Positions 20,011-27,659 of a stretch of 58,691 nt of DNA are shown piece after piece. Made by a program: the position numbers and the translations under genes. Location: NCBI GenBank assembly GCA_026705345.1, contig JAPPAV010000124.1, positions 1-58,691 on the forward strand, given 5' to 3'. Every line of letters starts with the position of its first letter. Position 1 is the stretch's first letter. This DNA comes from Gammaproteobacteria bacterium. Lineage in GTDB: Bacteria; Pseudomonadota; Gammaproteobacteria; Pseudomonadales; Azotimanducaceae. The notes below the pieces were generated by a model. That model was not told where the DNA came from and ran no database searches. It saw nothing but the letters and a program-made list of their open reading frames with translations.

Positions 20011-21588
20011 ATGACGACTTCCTACAACGGTATCGCGTTACCTGGCGAGTGGCCGCCTAGTGACATCGGCGTCGGCGACGATCCGTTGCCGGTTCCCTAC
20101 CTGTCGAGTCCGCCGGCGGTCATTCCCGTGGATGTGGGCCGGCAGTTGTTCGTCGACGATTTCCTGATCGAGTCCACGACGCTAGAACGCGTCTACCACG
20201 CCGCCAAGGTCCACGACGCCGCGCCGGTGCTCTCGCCGGAGACCGAGTTGGAACTGAACCGCGGCCAATGCCCCGTCGCGGCGCCGTTCAACGACGGCGC
20301 CTGGTACGACCCGGCGGACGGCACCTTCAAGCTCTTCTACATGGCCGGTTGGTACGACGGTGCGGCAATGGCAACGAGCGACGACGGCATCAACTGGCGA
20401 CGTCCTAGACTAGCCGCCGTCCCTGGCACGAATGCCGTGATCCCCCGCCCGCCGGATCATCTTCGAGACGGCGCGATGGTCTGGCTGGACTACAACGCCG
20501 CACCGGAAGAACGCTTCAAGATGTTCGTCTATTGGCGCTGGATCGGGCGGCGCCAGGGCGGCAAGGTCTATACCTCGCCAGACGGTATTCGCTGGGCGGA
20601 ACGCGGGATGGCCTCGCCCAGCGGCGACAATACGACGTTTTTCCACAACCCGTTTCGGCGCAAGTTCGTGTTCAGCATCCGCCATAAATGGCAACGGCGC
20701 GCCCGGTCGTACCACGAACACGATGACTTTCTGCAGGCGTCCCGCTGGCGCGACGACGACGCCGTTCGTTGGGCTCGCGCCGACCGCCTCGACCGGCCGG
20801 ACCCGCTTGTCGGCATTGCGCCGCAACTCTACGACCTCAATGCCGTGGCCTACGAGAGTCTCATGCTCGGTGCGTTCGCGATCTTCCACGGGCCCGAGAA
20901 CGACCGCGCCGCGCAGTTGGGCCGCCCGAAAATCAACGACCTGCAGCTAGCCTACAGCCGCGACGGGTTCCATTGGCACCGACCCCACCGGGAAGCCTTT
21001 ATCGGCGCTAGCCGCCGGTGGGGAAGCTGGAACTACGGCTATATCCACGCGGCGGGTGGTGTCTGCCTAGTGGTTGGCGACGAGCTGTGGTTCTACTACG
21101 GCGCGTTTTCCGGTCAGGGCTCCGTTTTCAAGCCCGGTGAATCTGGGGACTACCCCCACGACAACGCCATGTACGCCGGCGGGCACACGGGTCTTGCGAC
21201 CCTGCGTCGCGACGGCTTCGCGTCCATGGAAACGGACGGGGAGGGCGAATTGGTGACGCGACCCCTCAAGTTCTCCGGCAAGTATCTGTTCGTGAACACC
21301 GACGCAGCAGACGGCGAGCTCCGGGTCGAGGTGACCGATCGGCGCGGCAACGTCATCGAACCGTTTTCGCTCGCCAATTGCCGACCGGTGCGTGCCGACA
21401 GCACGCGCGAACGCGTGGCGTGGAATGACGATGAATTGGCGACGTTGGCAGGCCGCGAGGTCCGGTTCCGTTTCCACCTGCGCCGCGGCAAGTTGTACGC
21501 CTTCTGGGTGAGTCCGTCGGATCTCGGCGTCAGCCGGGGTTACGTCGCCGCCGGCGGCCCAGGCTTTTCGGGTCCGGTGGACGAATGA
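20011..21588 (+). CDS. GH32/GH43-like five-bladed beta-propeller protein
   Basis: A 525-residue protein with the pattern of family 32/43 glycosidase-like propellers: repeated YDPADGTFKLFYMAGW, ATSDDGINW, SPDGIRW and SRDGFHWHRP units, each a blade edge, followed by a C-terminal beta-sandwich (GKYLFVNTDAADGELRVEV, ending in VRFRFHLRRGKLYAFW). The typical start is VDVGRQLFVDDFLIE. No signal peptide is seen, so it is probably cytoplasmic. Substrate cannot be read from the sequence, though neighbours (fucosidase, GH4) suggest glycan breakdown. The frame is open upstream to 19642, but ATG 20011 is where family-like sequence begins. Confidence 0.75.
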   Translation: MTTSYNGIALPGEWPPSDIGVGDDPLPVPYLSSPPAVIPVDVGRQLFVDDFLIESTTLERVYHAAKVHDAAPVLSPETELELNRGQCPVAAPFNDGAWYDPADGTFKLFYMAGWYDGAAMATSDDGINWRRPRLAAVPGTNAVIPRPPDHLRDGAMVWLDYNAAPEERFKMFVYWRWIGRRQGGKVYTSPDGIRWAERGMASPSGDNTTFFHNPFRRKFVFSIRHKWQRRARSYHEHDDFLQASRWRDDDAVRWARADRLDRPDPLVGIAPQLYDLNAVAYESLMLGAFAIFHGPENDRAAQLGRPKINDLQLAYSRDGFHWHRPHREAFIGASRRWGSWNYGYIHAAGGVCLVVGDELWFYYGAFSGQGSVFKPGESGDYPHDNAMYAGGHTGLATLRRDGFASMETDGEGELVTRPLKFSGKYLFVNTDAADGELRVEVTDRRGNVIEPFSLANCRPVRADSTRERVAWNDDELATLAGREVRFRFHLRRGKLYAFWVSPSDLGVSRGYVAAGGPGFSGPVDE

Positions 21589-21624
21589 TCGCCCGACCCG
21601 CCGATGGCTCGGATGGGAACAAAG

Positions 21625-21651
21625 CCGTAGGGGCGACCCTTGTGGTCGCCC
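21625..21651 (+). repeat. CGTAGGGG palindromic repeat, GGGCGACC stem variant
   Basis: Arms GGGCGACC (21631-21638) and GGTCGCCC (21644-21651) pair perfectly around CTTGT. It lies between two convergent genes. Confidence 0.9.
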
Positions 21652-21682
21652 GTTCCGTGGCCCCGGCCGTGTTGTGGAGCGC

Positions 21683-23128
21683 TCAGAAAGGGTCTTTCCG
21701 CTCGATCCGGTAGACGTAGGCCAAGTCGCAGGGCTTGTCCTTCGGCCTCTGGATTTCGAGGCCGTTCTCGCCGAGGCTCCACGTCAGTTGTTCGTCGGAC
21801 CCCAACATGGTCACGGACTGGATCTCGCCTGCGTTCAATCGCCGCAGCGATTTGATGGTGGAGGTTGCCTCGGGCCAGCCCAGGCAGGTGGCGTAGATGC
21901 AGCTGTCCGTGCAGGTGAAACGGTAGTCCTCCGCCGTGTATTCCACCTCGTGGCGTTCGCTGAACATGCCGCTCTCGGTCATTTCCGTGGGACCCTCGCC
22001 GAATGCCACCCATGGCGTGGTGCCGTAGATCGCCTCGCCGTTGACCTTCAGCCAGTCCCCCATGGCGATGAGTCTCTCCTTGGCTTCATCCGGAATAGTG
22101 CCGTCCGCCTTCGGCCCGACATTGAGCAGGAGGTACCCGTTCTTGCTGACGTTGTCGACGAGGTTGTGTACGAGTGCGCTGGCGTTCTTGAAGCCCGCAT
22201 CGGACACGAAGGACCAGGCGCCCTGGTCGTCGATCGACGTGTCGGTGATCCAGTCGTAGTAGGTCAGGCGGTCCATGCGACCGAGTTCGTAGTCGACCAG
22301 GGCGACGCCGGGGACAAGGTCATGGGTCTTGTAGGTGACGGCTAGCTTCGTTCCCCACTCCTGCTCCTTGTTGTAGTAGTCCGCCAGCATCTTCTTCTTG
22401 TAGTCCTCCTGCACGAAGTTCAATCCGAAGTCGAACCACATCAGGTCGGGTCGGTACGCTTCCACGACCTCGTCGATCTTGGCGCGCCAGAAGTCGTGGA
22501 ACTCGCGACCCGGGCGGTCTTGCAGCAGCCATTCGCTTCGTCGGTCGTCCGCGCCGCCGCCCAATCCGTCGAGGTTGTGCATGGGACCATAGAGTCCGGC
22601 GAATTCGGGATTGGAGACGTCGCAATCATTGCGCCAGTGGGGAAAGAACCACCACTGCTCGAAGTGGTGGAAGGCGGTCATAAAACGCATGCCCTGACCC
22701 CGGATCGCCTTCTCCAGTTCACCGACCACGTCCCGTTTCGGGCCCATTCGCGCCGCGTTCCATTCATTGACCCGACTGTCCCAGAGCGAGAACCCGTCAT
22801 GGTGCTCGGCGACCGGTCCCGCGAATTTCGCCCCGGCCGACTTGAACAGCTCCGCCCATTCCTCGGCATCGAACTTCTCGGCGGTGAACCGGGGAATGAA
22901 GTCCTTGTAGCCGAACGCCGGCGCACCGCCATAGGTTCTGTCGTGATGGTCGTACTGCGAGTTGCCGGGACGGTACATGTTGTGCGGATACCAGGTCCCG
23001 TTGGGTCCGCACGCAGGGACGCTGTAGATGCCCCAATGGGTGTAGATCCCGAACTTCGATTCGCGCAGCCACTGCGGCGTTCTGTGGTTCTTGAGCGATT
23101 GCCAGGTGGGTTCGTATTGCTTGTCCAT
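21683..23128 (-). CDS. alpha-L-fucosidase, family GH29
   Basis: A 481-residue retaining glycosidase. The N-terminal barrel carries FGIYTHWGIYSVPA, AEHHDGFSLWDS (His109, His110) and DLMWFDFG, where Asp233 is the expected nucleophile. NGYLLLNVGPKADGTIP is the usual motif at the end of the barrel, followed by a C-terminal beta domain. There is no signal peptide, so the enzyme should act on imported fucosylated oligosaccharides. It is 24 bases from the Nramp-like transporter gene, both leftward, with the transporter first, so the pair is a likely operon. Confidence 0.9.
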   Translation of the reverse strand: MDKQYEPTWQSLKNHRTPQWLRESKFGIYTHWGIYSVPACGPNGTWYPHNMYRPGNSQYDHHDRTYGGAPAFGYKDFIPRFTAEKFDAEEWAELFKSAGAKFAGPVAEHHDGFSLWDSRVNEWNAARMGPKRDVVGELEKAIRGQGMRFMTAFHHFEQWWFFPHWRNDCDVSNPEFAGLYGPMHNLDGLGGGADDRRSEWLLQDRPGREFHDFWRAKIDEVVEAYRPDLMWFDFGLNFVQEDYKKKMLADYYNKEQEWGTKLAVTYKTHDLVPGVALVDYELGRMDRLTYYDWITDTSIDDQGAWSFVSDAGFKNASALVHNLVDNVSKNGYLLLNVGPKADGTIPDEAKERLIAMGDWLKVNGEAIYGTTPWVAFGEGPTEMTESGMFSERHEVEYTAEDYRFTCTDSCIYATCLGWPEATSTIKSLRRLNAGEIQSVTMLGSDEQLTWSLGENGLEIQRPKDKPCDLAYVYRIERKDPF

Positions 23129-23152
23129 GGGGTCCCCTTTTTTGAATGCAGG

Positions 23153-24613
23153 CTATGTCAGTACGTCGACGACCTTGGTGTAGATGGTGTAGCCCGCAAA
23201 CGCGATGTACATGGCTGAGGCGAGCACCATGAACACGATGTTGATCCATCCGGGTCGCGCGGACTTCGGCAGCTTGGTGAGGTTCATGTAGAGAATCATC
23301 GGCACGTAGACGGCCATCACGAATCCGCTCATGAGTGCGGCGATGAACAGGAAGTCGAGTCCGGCGATGTCGTAACGGCCGAAGAACCAGACGCTGAACA
23401 CGCCGATGACCATGGTCGTCCCAACGAGAACCAGGTACCACTGTTCGAGCTTCAGCCATCGTCCGAACTTGAAGTTCGTATGGAGAAGTTCGGCGAAGAT
23501 GCGGCTGCCGCCATCCACCCCGCCAAGCTGGGTGCTGAACAGGGCCGCCATTCCCACGATGAGAAACAGGTACCGGCCGAAGGTGCCCATGCTTTGCTCG
23601 AGAATGGACGCGAGATCCCACACTAGGCTCGCGCGGTCGGGCACCAGGCCGATCGGATGCAGGACGGCGAGGGCGCCGAAGATGAACAGGAACATGGTGA
23701 AGCTGCCGAGCAGCCAGAAGAACAGGGTCTGGTCGAGTACCACGTAGCGGAACCAGTCCTTGAAGCGGCGCCGGTTCTCGGGCGTATCCGCGTAGAGGTA
23801 GCCGGTGTCCATCTCCTTGATCTCGTGCTTGTGGGCGGGACTCATGAGCGACGGCATGAGCGCGCCCATGCCGATGTTCTTCTCGCGGAGGTAGTAGGCG
23901 TAGTAGAGGTTGCCGAGGCCGCCCGCCCCGGCGAAGACCACCGCGCCGAAGAAGCGGTTGAAGGTCAGTTGGTCGCGCACCGACCCGTCGTCGGCCAGGA
24001 CATCCACGGGGAAGTCCGGGAAGCTGAAGAAGCTGACGAGTCCGTTCCACATCTCCATGAATATCTCGACCGACCCGATCTCCCAGACGACGTAGATGAG
24101 GCCGACGACGATGACGAGGATCAGACCCATGATGCAGCGTTCCACCGCCGTGTAGATCACCTTGGGGCCGAACAGGATGGCGGCGACCAAGGCGAACACG
24201 ATGGCCGTCCACAGCCACGGCGGACTGTGGTGTCCCGGTCCGAAGATGAGGTCGCGCAGCGCGATGCCGGTCTCGCGCGCCCAACCGGGCAGGAACTTGC
24301 CCACGACGATCACGAATACGAACGCGTACACGGTGAGCTTGATGACCCGGGCCATGCCGGTGAAAGGACTTTCGCCCGTGACGATCGACCAGCGGCCGAT
24401 CTCGATGTTGACCCAAAGCTGAAGAAAGATGCCGATGGCAGCCGCCCAGAGTAGCTGCGCACCGACCACGGAGGTGATCCAGGGCCACATGATCAGTTCG
24501 CCGGAACCGATGGCGAGCCCCGCGATCACGACGCCGGGCCCGATCATCTTCAGCATAGGCTTGTCGCGTTCGGGTAGGTCCGCCTGTTTGAGAGGCTGGA
24601 TCGGAATCAGCAT
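23153..24613 (-). CDS. Nramp-fold transporter lacking the metal-binding motifs
   Basis: A 486-residue inner-membrane protein with about eleven hydrophobic segments. The first helix reads IGPGVVIAGLAIGSGELIMWPW; it aligns with Nramp helix 1, but the metal-binding DPGN is replaced by GSGE. The helix 6 MPH motif is likewise missing, with GAGGLGNLYYAYYLREKN in its place. So this belongs to the wider Nramp/LeuT-fold group, and manganese or iron transport is doubtful. The start at ATG 24613 opens MLIPIQPLKQ; an upstream Arg-rich frame looks non-coding. It precedes the GH29 gene and could import the fucosidase substrate or a related solute, which is inference. Confidence 0.75.
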   Translation of the reverse strand: MLIPIQPLKQADLPERDKPMLKMIGPGVVIAGLAIGSGELIMWPWITSVVGAQLLWAAAIGIFLQLWVNIEIGRWSIVTGESPFTGMARVIKLTVYAFVFVIVVGKFLPGWARETGIALRDLIFGPGHHSPPWLWTAIVFALVAAILFGPKVIYTAVERCIMGLILVIVVGLIYVVWEIGSVEIFMEMWNGLVSFFSFPDFPVDVLADDGSVRDQLTFNRFFGAVVFAGAGGLGNLYYAYYLREKNIGMGALMPSLMSPAHKHEIKEMDTGYLYADTPENRRRFKDWFRYVVLDQTLFFWLLGSFTMFLFIFGALAVLHPIGLVPDRASLVWDLASILEQSMGTFGRYLFLIVGMAALFSTQLGGVDGGSRIFAELLHTNFKFGRWLKLEQWYLVLVGTTMVIGVFSVWFFGRYDIAGLDFLFIAALMSGFVMAVYVPMILYMNLTKLPKSARPGWINIVFMVLASAMYIAFAGYTIYTKVVDVLT

Positions 24614-24675
24614 GGGACGCCTTGTTGTCTGTTGGCGAGCGGTGAAGCGTAGCCGATAAGTTAGACTGTTGCGGG

Positions 24676-25695
24676 ATGGACGTTGGCTTGCTGACCTTCT
24701 GCGCCGCGAAACCCGGCGAGTCCCAAGAGGCGTGCTACGCCGCAACCATTGACGAGATCGTCTGCGCCGACGAGATGGGTTGGGATACGGTGTGGACCGG
24801 TGGCGTTCCCCTGCGTGGCAACGTCTCCCATCCCCTATTGATGGCCGCCGCCATCGCTGGCCGCACCCGCCGGATCAAGATCGGCACGGCCGTGCATCTA
24901 CCTCACCTGAGGGCGCCCGGCGAGCGATTCACCACCGACGTCCCGGAGGGCGCGTCCCGGATAGACCGTAGAGGACCGGCCGGTGAGGCGTATCGGTACG
25001 TCTTCGAGCACATGCCGCCGGCGGACCCCATCCAGGTCGCTGAACAGATCGCCATGATCGATCAGGTCAGCAATGGTCGTTTCATCTACGGTGCCGGTGG
25101 CAATACGATCGGCGACCAGCGGCGCCAGGAGCACTTCCTGGAGTTCCTCGCCGTGATGAAGCAGGCGTGGACCGAGGAGGAGTTCTCGGGGTTCCAGGGC
25201 GAGTTCTACGACTATCCGGCGCTCCCGGAAGGGTCGGAAGTCCTGCCGAAACCTGTCCAGAAGCCCCATCCGCCCATCCTGCTACCGCTGGACAGTCAGC
25301 AGAGCTTCGTGCCGATGGGGAGAGGGGGCTACCGCATCGCCATCGGCGGCGGCAGCTCGCACAACGAGCGCGGGGACGCGGTGCTAAGGGAAGACGTCAA
25401 GCGCTATCGCCAGGCATGGCGAAACGCAGGTCACCCGGGCGATCCGAAGGTCGTGATTCGCATATCGACCTACGTGGCCGCGACACACGCGGAGGTCAAC
25501 CGCGCCATGGGGCGCACCGACAGGAGTGATCTCACCGGAACGCCGGAGCAGGTGATTGACCGAATTCACGAATTGCATGAGGACTTCGGTGCGGACGAGA
25601 TCATGTGCACCCTGCTCGGGCGCGCGCTCTCCCGCGACGAAATACTGCGGAGTATCCGCCTCATGGCCGACAAGGTGATTCCCAAGATCAAGTAG
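24676..25695 (+). CDS. luciferase-like (LLM) flavin-dependent oxidoreductase
   Basis: A 339-residue TIM-barrel protein of the bacterial luciferase family, which uses reduced FMN or F420. The start MDVGLLTFCAAKPGE, DEMGWDTVWTGG, ARTRRIKIGTAVHLP-like strand, VAEQIAMIDQVSNGRFIYGAGG and the C-terminal GTPEQVIDRIHELHEDFGADEIM are family features. The reaction and substrate cannot be told. It is divergent from the Nramp-like gene with only 62 bases between, so the two share a control region. Confidence 0.82.
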   Translation: MDVGLLTFCAAKPGESQEACYAATIDEIVCADEMGWDTVWTGGVPLRGNVSHPLLMAAAIAGRTRRIKIGTAVHLPHLRAPGERFTTDVPEGASRIDRRGPAGEAYRYVFEHMPPADPIQVAEQIAMIDQVSNGRFIYGAGGNTIGDQRRQEHFLEFLAVMKQAWTEEEFSGFQGEFYDYPALPEGSEVLPKPVQKPHPPILLPLDSQQSFVPMGRGGYRIAIGGGSSHNERGDAVLREDVKRYRQAWRNAGHPGDPKVVIRISTYVAATHAEVNRAMGRTDRSDLTGTPEQVIDRIHELHEDFGADEIMCTLLGRALSRDEILRSIRLMADKVIPKIK

Positions 25696-25768
25696 GGACG
25701 AGCTTGGGGGCGCCTATTCGCCCGACCAACATCTTAGAATAGTGCGAGAGAGCCTCTCTTAGACGCGC

Positions 25769-27262
25769 ATGACCTTGAAGATCGCCATCGTCGGTGCCGG
25801 CAGCATCGGTTTCACTCGCCGCCTTGTCCGGGACATCCTCAGCGTGCCGGAATTCGCGGACACCCGGTTCGCCTTCCAGGACATCAGCGAGCGCAATCTC
25901 GACATGGTGGCCAGTCTTTGCCGACGGGAGATCGAGGCGAACGGCGTCGGAGCCACCATCGACGCGACCCTGGCGCGGGAGCCGGCGCTCACCGGGGCGG
26001 ACTACGTCATTAACACCGCACGCGTTGGTGGTCTCGAAGGCTTCCGTACCGACGTGGAGATTCCGCTGAAATACGGCGTGGACCAGTGCGTTGGCGACAC
26101 GATCTGCGCGGGTGGCCTGATGTACGGCCAACGCACGGTCCCGATGATCGTCGAACTCACCGAGCAGATCGAACGCTACGCTCACGCCGGGACGACGCTC
26201 CTGAACTACGCCAATCCCATGGCCATGAACACCTGGGCGGCGCTCGACACCTCGCCGGTCAACACCATCGGCCTGTGCCACGGCGTGCAGGGCGGACACC
26301 GTCTGCTCGCGCATCTGTTCGAACGCCGCGTCAACGACGGCCGGCACCCGGACGATCCGGGCTACCGTCGCGTCACCAAGGCCGACGTGGATATCGTTGC
26401 CGCGGGCATCAATCACCAGACGTGGTATGTGAAAGTGCTGTTCGAGGGGAGGGACTGGGCGCGCGACCTGCTCGAGCTGTTCGAGGCGGACGAGGCGATT
26501 CGCGAGCGCGAGAAGGTTCGCATCGACATCATCCGCCGGTTCGGCCACTTCAGCACCGAGTCCAACGGGCACCTGTCGGAATACCTGCCCTGGTACCGCA
26601 AGCGGCCGGACGAGATCCCAGACTGGATATCCACCGACACCTGGATCCACGGCGAAACCGCAGGCTACCTCAGGGCGTGCACGGAGAATCGCAACTGGTT
26701 CGAGACCGATTTCGCAAAGCACCTGGAGGCGGAACCGGCCAGTTTCGATCCCGCGAGGCGCAGCGACGAGCACGGTTCCTGGATCATCGAGGCGATGGAA
26801 ACCGGCCGCGTCTACCGGGGCCATTTCAATGTGCGTAACCGCGACGTGATTCCCAATCTGCCGGCCGACGCCATCGTCGAGGTGCCCGGCTACGTCGACA
26901 GGAATGGACTCGCCATCCCGGTAGTCGGCGACCTGCCCCTCGGTGCCGCGGCCATCTGCAACAACTCGATCCAGGTGCAGCGCATGGCCACCCGGGCCGC
27001 CATGACCGGCGACGTGGAACTCCTGAAGCAGGCCGTCCTGCTCGATCCCCTCGTGGGTGCCGTCTGCAACCCGCCCGAGGTTTGGCAGATGGTGGACGAG
27101 ATGCTTGTCGCGCAGGCGCAATGGCTGCCTCAATACGCGAGCCAGATCGAGGGTGCCCGCAAGCGCCTCGCCACCGGGCCGTCCCTGGCGCGCAATGCGA
27201 GCGACGGCGCCGTGCGCCTGAAGCCCCGCACCGTCGAAGAGATGCGCGCAGCGGGCCGCTGA
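25769..27262 (+). CDS. family GH4 glycosidase (NAD- and Mn-dependent)
   Basis: A 497-residue protein with the Rossmann start of GH4 (KIAIVGAGSIGFTRRLVRDI), where NAD binds and takes part in catalysis by transient oxidation. The metal-site segments GLCHGVQGG (Cys-His) and AGINHQTWYV are present, and NYANPMAMNTWA is the usual family text. GH4 includes alpha-galactosidases, alpha-glucosidases and alpha-galacturonidases; the exact sugar cannot be read here. No signal peptide, so cytoplasmic. Same orientation as the LLM gene, 73 bases downstream. Confidence 0.88.
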   Translation: MTLKIAIVGAGSIGFTRRLVRDILSVPEFADTRFAFQDISERNLDMVASLCRREIEANGVGATIDATLAREPALTGADYVINTARVGGLEGFRTDVEIPLKYGVDQCVGDTICAGGLMYGQRTVPMIVELTEQIERYAHAGTTLLNYANPMAMNTWAALDTSPVNTIGLCHGVQGGHRLLAHLFERRVNDGRHPDDPGYRRVTKADVDIVAAGINHQTWYVKVLFEGRDWARDLLELFEADEAIREREKVRIDIIRRFGHFSTESNGHLSEYLPWYRKRPDEIPDWISTDTWIHGETAGYLRACTENRNWFETDFAKHLEAEPASFDPARRSDEHGSWIIEAMETGRVYRGHFNVRNRDVIPNLPADAIVEVPGYVDRNGLAIPVVGDLPLGAAAICNNSIQVQRMATRAAMTGDVELLKQAVLLDPLVGAVCNPPEVWQMVDEMLVAQAQWLPQYASQIEGARKRLATGPSLARNASDGAVRLKPRTVEEMRAAGR

Positions 27263-27274
27263 CGGCATCGGCCT

Positions 27275-27309
27275 CGTAGGGGACGGGGCTGGCGGCGTTG
27301 TCCCGTCCC
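27275..27309 (+). repeat. CGTAGGGG palindromic repeat with enlarged loop
   Basis: Tag at 27275-27282; arms GGGACGGG (27280-27287) and CCCGTCCC (27302-27309) with a 14-base loop that still ends in TTGT. Confidence 0.82.
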
Positions 27310-27359
27310 GATGCGCCCAACTCGGCTATAGTGCACCGGTTCGGGTTGGGACGCACCAG

Positions 27360-27653
27360 ATGAGCGACACGGGATTCAAAAGCCGCGCTTCGGCGTTCGG
27401 TGCCCGTGTTTTCGTCGCCACGTTGATCTTCGCCGCGCCGATCCTGACCATCGGTGCGTTGGTCGTCATCGCGCTGAACGACACGCTCTGGCGATTCTTC
27501 GCGGATTCGGTCGCCACCAACATCCTCGTTCCCTACGGATGGGCTCTTGGGTCGGCCCTCCTGGTCCTATCCTTCGCGGCTCTGGTCGGTTACATGGCGA
27601 TGTTGATCGCGAGGTCGCGCGAAAGAATCGGACGAGATTCCCCGCCGACCTAG
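27360..27653 (+). CDS. small two-helix membrane protein
   Basis: A 97-residue protein with two hydrophobic stretches, near residues 17-39 (VFVATLIFAAPILTIGALVVIAL) and 58-83 (YGWALGSALLVLSFAALVGYMAML), and a basic C-terminus (ARSRERIGRD). I do not recognise it. Its stop is 6 bases before the start of the first ABC half-transporter, in the same direction, which makes it a likely accessory subunit or assembly partner of that exporter. Confidence 0.6.
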   Translation: MSDTGFKSRASAFGARVFVATLIFAAPILTIGALVVIALNDTLWRFFADSVATNILVPYGWALGSALLVLSFAALVGYMAMLIARSRERIGRDSPPT

Positions 27654-27659
27654 TTGCCG

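Noticed and set aside
25688-27268. 526-codon minus-strand frame opposite the GH4 gene
   Set aside because: It mirrors the GH4 codons and its translation shows no family motif.
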